From positions 1 to 34,885 of the IMG/VR virus record IMGVR_UViG_3300010371_000079: a stretch of 34,885 nucleotides of DNA. One strand, 5' to 3'. Below, one piece after another: positions 6,054 through 13,906 of this stretch (position 1 is its first letter; each line of letters opens with the position of its first letter). The position numbers and the translations under genes are program-made. The stretch comes from a virus. The notes below the pieces were generated by a model. The model was not told the DNA's origin. It saw only the letters and a list, made by a program, of their open reading frames with translations, and made no database searches.

Positions 6054-6248
6054 ATGAATTGCACAGCATGCAATTACCCATCATCAAGAGTCATTGAAAC
6101 GCGGCAAGATGGCTTCTCTGAGCATATTAGACGCAGACGCGAATGCATTAAATGTGGTGCGCGTTACACAACAATTGAACATGTTCGCGATACTGTAAAC
6201 AAAGCACCATACAAGACCCCGCCTCCACGCAAGGTATTAGAGAAATGA
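6054..6248 (+). CDS. NrdR-type zinc ribbon protein without ATP-cone
   Basis: A 64-aa protein that begins MNCTACNYPSSRVIETRQ and continues IRRRRECIKCGARYTT. The cysteines C3, C6, C31 and C34 and the RRRREC stretch match the zinc ribbon of the NrdR repressor, which normally binds NrdR boxes through this domain. The regulatory ATP-cone domain is absent, so it cannot sense nucleotides as NrdR does. It starts directly after the upstream TAG and overlaps TerL by four bases. A DNA-binding or packaging accessory role is inference. Confidence 0.75.
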   Translation: MNCTACNYPSSRVIETRQDGFSEHIRRRRECIKCGARYTTIEHVRDTVNKAPYKTPPPRKVLEK

Positions 6249-7798
6249 TGACTGCATCATCACTCGCCAAGCGCCTGGAAGACATAGAGGACTCAAGGCG
6301 CAAAGGGTCATTACGACACGTAACAATCAACAACCAACGGATGGTAATAAATGGACTTGAACAAGATAAAATCTATGTTCCGACTGCGACCGGTAGTCTT
6401 GCTCATAGCGATGACAGCTTTGTTCGCATCATTATGGGCCCTTACGGAAGTGGAAAATCAACGTGGGCAGCTTGCGAGATTGTTAAACGTGCCTGTGAAG
6501 TACCCGTGTGGCATTCAGGGAGGCGACGTAGTCGATGGGGAATCGTGCGAAATACCAGCGGGGAACTGTCAACCACTACCCTTGCCACCTGGTTAGCATG
6601 GTTTGAAGACCTAGGAGATGTTCGCAAGCGTCAGAAGCCCATAATGACCTATGAGCATACTTTCAATGATGGCCATGGCATTGTAGAGCTTGAACTTCTA
6701 TTCATTGCTCTAGATAGGCCAGAGGACGTAAGAAAGATAAAGTCCCTAGAGCTTACCGGATGTTACATCAATGAGCTTTCAGAGGTTCCAAAGGCCGCCT
6801 TGGCTCACATGAAGGGGCGTGTGAACCGATATCCATCAAAGGCATTTTGCCAGGAGCCATACTGGTCAGGTATCATTGCAGACACAAACCCACCAGAGGA
6901 CGACCACTGGATTTACAAAGACTTTGAGGAACAAACATTTGAGCATCATAAGCTATTTAAACAACCACCGGGTCTTATTAGGAACGATGGTCGCTGGCAG
7001 CGTAATCCTCTCGCTGACAATGCAGACCATCTTCCTGGAAACTATTACGAAATGCTTGCAGAAGGACAATCTCAGGAGTTCATTAAAGTATTTTGTCTTG
7101 GCGAGTATGGCTCTGTTGGGTTTGGTAAGCGCGTCTATCCTGAATTTAATCCTGATTTCCATGCTGTAGAATCACTATCCGCAATCCAAGGCGAGCAGTT
7201 GATCCTAGGATGGGACTTCGGGCTTACTCCAGCTTGTGTTGTAATGCAATTATCTCCTAGAGGACAGCTTTTGGTACTTAAAGAATACGTGGCAGACGGC
7301 ATGGGAATAAGAAGCTTTGCGGACTCAATCGTAATTCCAGGACTACTCAAAGACTTCCCATACTGCAAGGTAGGCATGAGTATTGCAGACCCAGCTGGCA
7401 ACAACCGTAGCGAAATCATAGAGGAGATGTCTTGCATAGGGGAGCTATCATCGCTGGGCATACAAACCCGTGGCGCAAGAACGAACGATATTGACCCACG
7501 CCTTGGGTCTGTAAGATACTTCTTAAATAAGTTTGTTGATGGCAAGCCTGGGTTTGTATTGGATAGGCGCAATTGCCCAACACTGTTTAAAGGATTTGTT
7601 AAAGACTATGTGTATGCGCGAGTGGCTGTATCGGGTGAGGAGCGTTATAAAGACAAACCGAATAAAAATATGGCCAGTCATCCTATGGACGCTTTGGGCT
7701 ATGGTTGCTTGGAAATTGCGAGTGATCGTATAGCCATGGACAAGATGGGAGATAAGACGCCTATTGATTACATGAACCCCGTTATGCGTTTATTTTGA
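6245..7798 (+). CDS. terL: Terminase large subunit
   Basis: A 517-aa packaging motor. The ATPase part has Walker A GPYGSGKST at 65-73 and a Walker B-like CYINELSEV around 173-181 with catalytic E177. The C-terminal RNase H-like nuclease shows D324 in GWDFGLTP, D382 in IADPAGN and D482 in HPMDALGYG. It docks on the portal, translocates DNA and cuts it. Length and domain order are normal. It begins at an ATGATG overlapping the zinc ribbon gene. The gene order with a P22-type portal suggests headful packaging. Confidence 0.95.
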   Translation: MMTASSLAKRLEDIEDSRRKGSLRHVTINNQRMVINGLEQDKIYVPTATGSLAHSDDSFVRIIMGPYGSGKSTWAACEIVKRACEVPVWHSGRRRSRWGIVRNTSGELSTTTLATWLAWFEDLGDVRKRQKPIMTYEHTFNDGHGIVELELLFIALDRPEDVRKIKSLELTGCYINELSEVPKAALAHMKGRVNRYPSKAFCQEPYWSGIIADTNPPEDDHWIYKDFEEQTFEHHKLFKQPPGLIRNDGRWQRNPLADNADHLPGNYYEMLAEGQSQEFIKVFCLGEYGSVGFGKRVYPEFNPDFHAVESLSAIQGEQLILGWDFGLTPACVVMQLSPRGQLLVLKEYVADGMGIRSFADSIVIPGLLKDFPYCKVGMSIADPAGNNRSEIIEEMSCIGELSSLGIQTRGARTNDIDPRLGSVRYFLNKFVDGKPGFVLDRRNCPTLFKGFVKDYVYARVAVSGEERYKDKPNKNMASHPMDALGYGCLEIASDRIAMDKMGDKTPIDYMNPVMRLF

Positions 7799-7818
7799 AC
7801 AAAAATTAGGATGTGTTA

Positions 7819-8193
7819 ATGAGAGATACAACAGATTTAGAATTGGCAATTGTTGGTTCAATTATGCTTGATGATACAGATGCGATCATGGTTGTGACGC
7901 GCCTGGAGGAAGGATATTTTAGGAGCCACTTAGCGCAAATGATTTTTAAGGCTATAGCTAAACTAGTATCTAGGGATATGCCAATTGATGCGATACTAGT
8001 TTCAAGCATTATCATTAGAGACGATCAGGGTGTTGATGAAGGAGATATTTATGAGGTTGCTTCAAAAGCACCTAATCCTAAAAATATTTCTGCTTATGTG
8101 TTTGAATTAATATGTCACCGAGAAGAAGATGGAACGATAGAAAAACCCCCTAAATTAAACGGAGAACAACCATGTCAACCCAATCAGAAATAA
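7819..8193 (+). CDS. Orphan DnaB N-terminal-like domain protein
   Basis: ATG 7819 has AGGA seven bases upstream. The 124-aa product matches the N-terminal domain of replicative helicase DnaB: LELAIVGSIMLDDTDAI (8-23), EGYFRSHLAQMIFKAIAKL (31-49), MPIDAILVSSII (54-65), then a YEVASKAPNPKNISAYV segment. The linker and RecA-like ATPase domain are missing, and the C-terminus is a short polar tail, so it is not a helicase. In DnaB this domain forms the trimeric collar that contacts primase and loaders. The product may compete with or modify host DnaB or the P-like loader. Its place between terminase and portal is odd. Confidence 0.75.
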   Translation: MRDTTDLELAIVGSIMLDDTDAIMVVTRLEEGYFRSHLAQMIFKAIAKLVSRDMPIDAILVSSIIIRDDQGVDEGDIYEVASKAPNPKNISAYVFELICHREEDGTIEKPPKLNGEQPCQPNQK

Positions 8194-8432
8194 CACTTGT
8201 CGTAAACTTTGCAGGTGAGGCCAATGCAATCATCCCGCGCATGTGTCGTCTATACTGCCCAAACAACACACTATCAGAGATTACAGCAGCAGGATACCTG
8301 GACAACTATTTGCACACCCAGAACATAAGCCTACTAGATACTGACTTCATAGCGGCAGTGGCATCTAATGGACACCAATGGTACAAAGCCGTGTTTACCG
8401 ATGGTTCATGCCAATTGACTGTGCTTCCATGA
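8172..8432 (+). CDS. Unknown phage protein (86 aa)
   Basis: GGAG precedes the ATG by seven bases; it overlaps the previous gene by 22 bp. The N-terminus is beta-rich (EITLVVNFAGEANAI), the centre helical (AAGYLDNYLHTQNISL), and the C-terminus ends SNGHQWYKAVFTDGSCQLTV. This looks like a compact alpha/beta phage protein, function unknown. Confidence 0.6.
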   Translation: MSTQSEITLVVNFAGEANAIIPRMCRLYCPNNTLSEITAAGYLDNYLHTQNISLLDTDFIAAVASNGHQWYKAVFTDGSCQLTVLP

Positions 8433-8632
8433 GGTTAATCACAGGCGAGAAAGACAGTTATTTTGCAATTCCCGCTAACCGCATTGACTGGATAAAACTA
8501 GAAGATGCGGCAGGAGGGCGCGTATTAATTAAGATTGGTACGGGTGGAGTTGCTCACCATTTCAATTATGATGACAAAGAATCAGCTGATATATTTTACA
8601 AAGAAGTAATACAAGCCTTAGAAGAACTATAA
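8429..8632 (+). CDS. Unknown small protein (67 aa)
   Basis: ATG 8429 overlaps the previous TGA (ATGA), which favours it over an in-frame ATG 17 codons upstream. The product begins MRLITGEKDSYFAI and is predicted beta-rich (ANRIDWIKLEDAAGGRVLIK) with a C-terminal helix (YKEVIQALEEL), a PH-like or SH3-like small domain by appearance only. Confidence 0.55.
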   Translation: MRLITGEKDSYFAIPANRIDWIKLEDAAGGRVLIKIGTGGVAHHFNYDDKESADIFYKEVIQALEEL

Positions 8633-8649
8633 ACCACAAGGAGCGATAA

Positions 8650-8901
8650 ATGCAGTTACAAGAAGCAATAGAGCAGCTAAAATCAGGCGCAGAACTATAC
8701 CGCACAGGATGGAACCCACAAGATGGATATATCCGCCTAATGCCTGGAATGAGCCATGTTTGGAAGATTGTATTAAGCCCGACACCAAATGCCGGAAATT
8801 ACATATTCAGCGTGGAGGACTTAACAGCAAATGACTGGGAACTCTTTTCATTGGCAACACCTTGTGTTGTTGAAGCTGAATTGGTAGAAGAAGCAGCTTA
8901 G
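8650..8901 (+). CDS. Tad2-like (DUF2829) protein, candidate anti-Thoeris sponge
   Basis: An 83-aa protein with the DUF2829 pattern: an N-terminal EAIEQLKSGAELYRTGWN (residues 5-22), a strand IRLMPG, a variable loop, and a closing DLTANDWELF (57-66). The family includes Tad2, which forms tetramers that bind and sequester the cyclic ADP-ribose signals of Thoeris defence. Binding residues cannot be confirmed by eye, and many DUF2829 members are untested. GGAG lies upstream of the ATG. Confidence 0.7.
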   Translation: MQLQEAIEQLKSGAELYRTGWNPQDGYIRLMPGMSHVWKIVLSPTPNAGNYIFSVEDLTANDWELFSLATPCVVEAELVEEAA

Positions 8902-8905
8902 TAAA

Positions 8906-8926
8906 AAGGGCGTATAATGCGCCCTT
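8906..8926. terminator. Hairpin before the portal gene
   Basis: AAGGGCG (8906-8912) and CGCCCTT (8920-8926) form a 7-bp stem around TATAATG. Read leftward it is followed by TTTTTAC, like a terminator; read rightward it has no U-run. The genes here run rightward, so it may block antisense transcripts or be an mRNA processing element. Confidence 0.4.
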
Positions 8927-8961
8927 AAATCCATACAAACCCAGGATGGGGAAAATAGCAA

Positions 8962-11166
8962 ATGGAAATCATTGCAGAGCAAATGGAAATTGATGATCTT
9001 GAATCCATCAATGAAGAGCTTCTTGCAGAGTTAGCAGCGGCAGGAATTGACGAGGCTGAAGTTTTAAAGAAAGCCCGTGAAGACATGGTCTTATGGGATG
9101 GATACTTCGGAGAAAACACAGTCCGCGGCAAGGACGACATGAACTTTGTCATACGTGATCAGTGGTCAGCAGTTGAGCGCTCAGAGTTCAGCCGAACATT
9201 CAAACCTGCAATGACCTTTAACAAGCTTTACGACACCACCAAGAAGGTAGTGGGAGAGCAACGCAAGAACAAGCCTGATTTGATGGTGCGCTCATTGACT
9301 GGCAAAGCCACTCAGGCACAAATCGACCTACGCGCTGATTTGGTACGCACAATTAGCTATCAATCCCAGAACGACCTCGTATACCAAACAGCATTTAAAC
9401 AAGCATTAATGATGGGCTATGGGGCTTTTGAGATAGTGCTCGATTACGAGTCCCCGAAGTCTTTTAACCAAGTCATACGCTATGAGCTTATCCCTGACGT
9501 TATACGCACCTCATTTGACCCATGCGCTTTAAAGCCACACAAAGGCGATGGTAATTTCTGCGCCAGGCAATACCTCTATACCAAAGAAGAGTTCTATGCG
9601 ACATACCCTCATGTATTAAACCCAGTTTCTTATTCCGATCCCCGTAGCCTTTTAGACTTCCAATGGGAAACACGAGACACCATCATTGTTTGTAAGTACT
9701 CACGCAAAGAATGGTTCCCCGTAAAGCTGTTTTTGCTATCCGATGGAAGAAGCGTTACAGAAGAAGAATGGGAGGACATGCAGCCAGAAATCAAGATGAA
9801 CGAAGAACTGGCCGCATCAAGTGCAGTAGTGGGCGACATAATACGCAAAGACATCCCCCGCATTGTCGGGGAAAGAATGAGCAAGGACTATAAGATACGA
9901 CAATACGTGCTCACACAAAACCAAATTATAAAATTTACAGAATGGCCATCTAAGTTCTTGCCAATGATATTCGTAGATGGTGACTCTAACTTTATCAATG
10001 GCCAGCAGTATACGCGCTCATTCATCCATGAGGCAAAAGATGCACAAAAGTTTATAAACTATGTAGGCAGCGAGATTGCCGCTGAAATCAAGAACAGAAG
10101 GCGCGAGCAGTGGATAGTAACGCCAGACAACATCAAGGGCTTTGAGCAGATGTGGCGCAATCCTGAACTGCAAATCGGGGCACTCGTATCAAACCCAGAC
10201 CCAAAAACTGGCATGATGCCCCAAAAGCAAGCCCCATGGGAGCTATCACAGACCCTCTTGCAGCAATATCAACGAGGTTCACAGGACATCAGAGAAATAT
10301 TAGGCTTTAGTGAGAACGAGGCGCTACAAGGGCATGATATGTCTGGGAAGGCGCGTCGCGAGAGAAAGCTTGAGGGCTCCATGTCATGTTATGTATGGTT
10401 TGACAACCTAAACCAGGCCATAGAGCAATCAGGGCGTGTAGTCCTCGATTTGCTTCCCGTAATAGCAGGACAAGAAGAGCGACATATGATTGTATCAAAG
10501 AAGGACGGGCGTACAGAGCCTATTACTTTGAACAAGATTGTAGGGCAAACCGAAAATGGGGATCCTATACGCGAAAACCAGCTTGATAATGAAGACTATG
10601 ATGTTGAGATTGATACAGGCCCATCATTCGCCGTTCAAAAAGACATAGCCCTTGAATACTTCCAGACAACAGTTGCGGCAAATCCCCAGGTATTTAACCT
10701 GATTGCCGACATATGGGCAGAGAACCTAGACATTCAACAGCGCGAACAGGTCAAGGGAAGGCTTAAAAACCTTGTTCCACCTGAGATAATAGCACAGGAA
10801 GAGGGCAAGCAGTTGCCGCCTAAGCCGCCGAGCCCAGAAGAACAGATGATGCAAGGACAGCAACAGCTTATGCAAATGGAAGTACAAGAAAAGATGGCTG
10901 AAATCAAGAACAAAATGGAAAAGCTTGAGCTTGATAAGCAAAAAATGAAGCTTGAAGAGGCTGACTTAATGCTTAAAGCCCAGAAGCTACAGCTGGATAG
11001 CCAAATGGATGTCTACAACCATCAGGCAGACATTCAGAAGACGAAGCTTGTTCATGGGTTAGACCGTCACAAGCACGAAACCGGGTTTGCAACCGATCTC
11101 GCTAAGATACTTGCAGACCTTCATAAGCATTCCAGCCCACAACACAAAGAGACAAAGAAAGATTAA
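8962..11166 (+). CDS. P22-like portal protein
   Basis: A 734-aa protein, close to the size of P22 gp1 (725 aa). The N-terminal region (GYFGENTVRGKDDMNFV, then QWSAVERSEFSRTFKPAMTFNKL) and the middle (YQSQNDLVYQTAFKQALMMG) match the P22 portal family. The last 120 residues are Gln/Lys/Met-rich helices (QQQLMQMEVQEKMAEIKNKM), the equivalent of the P22 barrel and C-terminal coiled coil. Twelve copies form the head vertex through which TerL packages DNA. The ribosome site is weak (GGGGA at a distance). Confidence 0.9.
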   Translation: MEIIAEQMEIDDLESINEELLAELAAAGIDEAEVLKKAREDMVLWDGYFGENTVRGKDDMNFVIRDQWSAVERSEFSRTFKPAMTFNKLYDTTKKVVGEQRKNKPDLMVRSLTGKATQAQIDLRADLVRTISYQSQNDLVYQTAFKQALMMGYGAFEIVLDYESPKSFNQVIRYELIPDVIRTSFDPCALKPHKGDGNFCARQYLYTKEEFYATYPHVLNPVSYSDPRSLLDFQWETRDTIIVCKYSRKEWFPVKLFLLSDGRSVTEEEWEDMQPEIKMNEELAASSAVVGDIIRKDIPRIVGERMSKDYKIRQYVLTQNQIIKFTEWPSKFLPMIFVDGDSNFINGQQYTRSFIHEAKDAQKFINYVGSEIAAEIKNRRREQWIVTPDNIKGFEQMWRNPELQIGALVSNPDPKTGMMPQKQAPWELSQTLLQQYQRGSQDIREILGFSENEALQGHDMSGKARRERKLEGSMSCYVWFDNLNQAIEQSGRVVLDLLPVIAGQEERHMIVSKKDGRTEPITLNKIVGQTENGDPIRENQLDNEDYDVEIDTGPSFAVQKDIALEYFQTTVAANPQVFNLIADIWAENLDIQQREQVKGRLKNLVPPEIIAQEEGKQLPPKPPSPEEQMMQGQQQLMQMEVQEKMAEIKNKMEKLELDKQKMKLEEADLMLKAQKLQLDSQMDVYNHQADIQKTKLVHGLDRHKHETGFATDLAKILADLHKHSSPQHKETKKD

Positions 11167-11325
11167 AACCACTACATGTAGCGTAATAATTAATATTTAG
11201 TGGCGTTATACTATGAATATCGGGCGCAGGACGCGCTCAGGGTTTCAGGCCGCCGTAGCGCCTAGGGTCAAGGTCAACCGAATGACTGAGACATCAAAGG
11301 ATGTCGACATGGAGTAGTTGAAATT
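11167..11325 (+). other. Leader region between portal and scaffold genes
   Basis: A 159-bp stretch with no confident gene. It holds a promoter-like TATACT (11207-11212) without a good -35, a stem GGGCGC/GCGCTC near 11220-11236, and a GC-rich ggCCGCCGTAGCGCC block. A 34-codon frame (11214-11318, beginning MNIGRRTRSG) is open but has no ribosome site. Confidence 0.35.
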
Positions 11326-12147
11326 ATGGACGAAGACGAAAACGTTTTAGCCGAAAACAATAGCGGTGATAGCGAAGATGTTGAGAATGGCGGTGTGGGC
11401 CCAGGTGATGTCGAGCAGCAAGGAATTGATGACGATGAACAGGGAAGTGGAGAAGATGATAGCCCCACAAGGTCTATCCAGAAAAGGATACACGCCCAGG
11501 CCAAAAAGCATGCAAGGGAGATGCGCCAAATGCAGGAGCAACTTATGCACATGCAATCACAATTTGGAAGTGATAGCGCCAATCCTCAACAAACCAACTA
11601 TCAAAGCAACTCTTACAACTCTCCTGGCCAGCCTAGCGCGCCCAGTATGACGGAAGAAGAGAAGATACATCATGCAGTACGTATAGCGCTTGGTGCCAAA
11701 GACCAACAGGAAAAACAAGCGCGTGACGCTGAACGACAAGCCCATGTACATAAGCAGTATCAACGCTTAAATGATGAGTTTGATCGGGCATCTGAACATT
11801 ACGATGATTTTGACGATGTGGTACGGCAAGAGGATGTGCCATTTACGCCACATGTACGCGACGCTTTGTTGCTCGTTGAAAATCCGGCTGATGTAGCTTA
11901 TAAACTCGGCAAAAACCGCAAAGAACTCGAACGTATATCTAAACTCCATCCCCTAGACCAGGCACGCGAGGTAAACAAGCTGTCTTTTGCTCTAAGAAGC
12001 GGGAACGATGGAAAGCAGTCAAACGCCACGAAATCATCTCCCTTAGGCTCCATAAAGCAAAATCCTGCTCATTCTTCAAATGCCGTTACGGACAAAACAC
12101 CTCCCTCTGTTATCAGGGCGAGGATGAAGGCTGGCACATGGAAGTGA
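11326..12147 (+). CDS. Scaffolding protein
   Basis: A 273-aa, highly charged, low-complexity protein lying between portal and coat as in P22 (gp8). Residues 1-48 are almost all Asp/Glu/Gly/Asn. Residues about 52-78 and 110-150 are predicted coiled coil (RSIQKRIHAQAKKHAREMRQ; KDQQEKQARDAERQAHVHK). The C-terminus is basic (VIRARMKAGTWK), matching the helix-turn-helix that contacts coat in P22 gp8. It should guide procapsid assembly and then leave. Identification is by position and composition, not by a conserved motif. Confidence 0.75.
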   Translation: MDEDENVLAENNSGDSEDVENGGVGPGDVEQQGIDDDEQGSGEDDSPTRSIQKRIHAQAKKHAREMRQMQEQLMHMQSQFGSDSANPQQTNYQSNSYNSPGQPSAPSMTEEEKIHHAVRIALGAKDQQEKQARDAERQAHVHKQYQRLNDEFDRASEHYDDFDDVVRQEDVPFTPHVRDALLLVENPADVAYKLGKNRKELERISKLHPLDQAREVNKLSFALRSGNDGKQSNATKSSPLGSIKQNPAHSSNAVTDKTPPSVIRARMKAGTWK

Positions 12148-12224
12148 GCCGGGGACTATGGATTAGACCCTAAACCCCGATCACGCCTAAGTGCCATTTA
12201 AAGGAATAAGTGGAGACTTAAGCA

Positions 12225-13436
12225 ATGGCTAATCAATTTATTACTACTGACCTTGTCAGTAATACTGCACTGGCAATGTTTGCCAACAACGCACCTTTTG
12301 TAATGACCGCATCGCGTATTTACCAAGATGACTTCGTGTCCTCTGGGTACAAAATAGGTGATACATTACAAGTTAGACGACAAAACCATTTCATCGTTGG
12401 AGATGGTAGCGTTGCAACACCACAATCAATTATAGAGACTGTAGAAACTATCGTCATTGCGCATCAATATCACGCGCTGATTGCATACACAATCCAAGAT
12501 TTGACATTAAGAATTGAGGACTTCTCACGCCTATTCATTGCCCCTGCCATCCAGGAAGTAATTACCCAGATGGAAAAGGACATTGCTAGTGCGGCAGAGC
12601 AGGAACTTAACTTCTTCACAGGTACTGCAGGTGTAAGCATCAACTCATTTACTACAGTTGATACCGCTGGTGCCAAGCTCTTAGAACAAGGCGTAAACAT
12701 CGCAAGTGACGCTTACATGGCCATGACTGTTCGTGATGGTTCAAGCTTAAAGGGCGCGCTCCTGAACAACTTTACCCCTGTGTTTAACGAAGACATCGTA
12801 CGTTCAAGCGCAATTGGACACTTGTCCTACTTTGACATTTTCCAGTCTCAGAACATCAAGCACCATATTGCGGGAGCAGGACCTCGCCTTCATAGCAGTG
12901 ACCCATTGCTTGTAAATGGTGCAGTTTCTTCGGGCAACACAATCATTATGGATGGTGCAACTATATCCATTACTGACTACTTTGTGGTTGGGGATGTTAT
13001 CTCAATTGCAGGTGTTGAATCTGTTAACCCTGTAGGACGTGCCTCAACAGGACAAGACATGCAGTTTGTAGTCACAGCCAATGCAAGCTCAGATGGTGGC
13101 GGAAATATCACTGTATCTGTAAGCCCAACAATTATTTCAGATACTTTGAACCCCAACCGTAACGTTAGCAATGCAGTTCCTAACAATGCGCCTGTTACCA
13201 TGGTTGGTACTCACAATGTAAACGTAGCATACCCAAGCCGCGGGTTAGACATTGTGTGTCCTCCATTGTACAAGCTACAAGTTCCTTACGCCTCTGTTGC
13301 TGTAGATCCAGAAACTGGATTGTCTTTGGCTGTTACCCAAACAGGTGACATCTTAGGCTATCAGAACTACATGCGTATAGACTTACTATGTGGCTTTAAA
13401 TGGCACCAACAATACGCTGTACGTGTACTCTCTTAG
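12225..13436 (+). CDS. P22-like major coat protein
   Basis: A 403-aa HK97-fold capsid protein of the P22 gp5 family (430 aa in P22). Typical stretches are the N-terminal FITTDLVSNTALAMFANN, then YKIGDTLQVRRQNHFIVGDG and the central helix TQMEKDIASAAEQELNFF. The glycine- and valine-rich block around 240-330 corresponds to the inserted I-domain. The C-terminus contains YASVAVDPETGLSLAVTQ. The ribosome site upstream is weak (GGAG with long spacing). Confidence 0.92.
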   Translation: MANQFITTDLVSNTALAMFANNAPFVMTASRIYQDDFVSSGYKIGDTLQVRRQNHFIVGDGSVATPQSIIETVETIVIAHQYHALIAYTIQDLTLRIEDFSRLFIAPAIQEVITQMEKDIASAAEQELNFFTGTAGVSINSFTTVDTAGAKLLEQGVNIASDAYMAMTVRDGSSLKGALLNNFTPVFNEDIVRSSAIGHLSYFDIFQSQNIKHHIAGAGPRLHSSDPLLVNGAVSSGNTIIMDGATISITDYFVVGDVISIAGVESVNPVGRASTGQDMQFVVTANASSDGGGNITVSVSPTIISDTLNPNRNVSNAVPNNAPVTMVGTHNVNVAYPSRGLDIVCPPLYKLQVPYASVAVDPETGLSLAVTQTGDILGYQNYMRIDLLCGFKWHQQYAVRVLS

Positions 13437-13447
13437 AGGCCAGAATT

Positions 13448-13636
13448 ATGCTTACTTGCGTACATAGTCCAATAGAGCCAATGAGGGTAGTCGAAGAACA
13501 TGAAGCCGAACGCCTAATGAATACAGGCGTTTGGTTTGATTGTCCTTCAAAGGCACAAAAGTACAGGGAAAAGGTAGAGGCTGAAGTTCTAAATGAACCA
13601 AAGGCCGCGCCTAAACAAAATGGGAGAAGAAAATGA
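13448..13636 (+). CDS. Small protein after coat (62 aa)
   Basis: ATG 13448 has GAGG eight bases upstream. Residues 8-40 resemble small proteins placed after phage coat genes (MRVVEEHEAERLMNTGVWFDC), followed by a Lys-rich tail. It may be a decoration or head-completion accessory; this is position-based. It overlaps the next gene by four bases. Confidence 0.55.
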   Translation: MLTCVHSPIEPMRVVEEHEAERLMNTGVWFDCPSKAQKYREKVEAEVLNEPKAAPKQNGRRK

Positions 13637-13836
13637 AAGACAATTCTATGGTGCAAAGCAACAATGCTTTCGTAAAGGCAGAGCAATCCAAGATGAAGAG
13701 CAAGATGGGCAATCGCCCAGGTGCCCCAGCTGAAATGAAGCATTTCGATGCCTACATGAGCAACGATGGCGAAGGTGCTCAAGAGTTTGGTCGCAAGCTT
13801 TGTAAAGGCATGGATGATGCGTTCCCGTTAAAATAA
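13633..13836 (+). CDS. Small Met/Lys-rich protein (67 aa)
   Basis: Begins at an ATGA junction. The sequence is polar and probably disordered at first (SNNAFVKAEQSKMKSKMG), then HFDAYMSNDGEGAQEFGRKL. It is the last gene before a strong terminator. No family is recognised. Confidence 0.55.
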   Translation: MKDNSMVQSNNAFVKAEQSKMKSKMGNRPGAPAEMKHFDAYMSNDGEGAQEFGRKLCKGMDDAFPLK

Positions 13837-13843
13837 GTCGATT

Positions 13844-13879
13844 AAACGTACATGAACATGGTGTCATGTACGTTTTTTT
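13844..13879 (+). terminator. Strong intrinsic terminator after the coat block
   Basis: AAACGTACATGA (13844-13855) and TCATGTACGTTT (13864-13875) form a perfect 12-bp stem with an 8-base loop, followed by a T run. It would let head genes be expressed more than the tail genes downstream. Confidence 0.9.
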
Positions 13880-13906
13880 GGTTTTTTTAAACATGAGGAG
13901 GCCGCC

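Noticed and set aside
13396-13782. 128-codon leftward frame opposite the genes after coat
   Set aside because: Antisense to three supported genes; cysteine/histidine/serine-rich shadow composition and no ribosome site.
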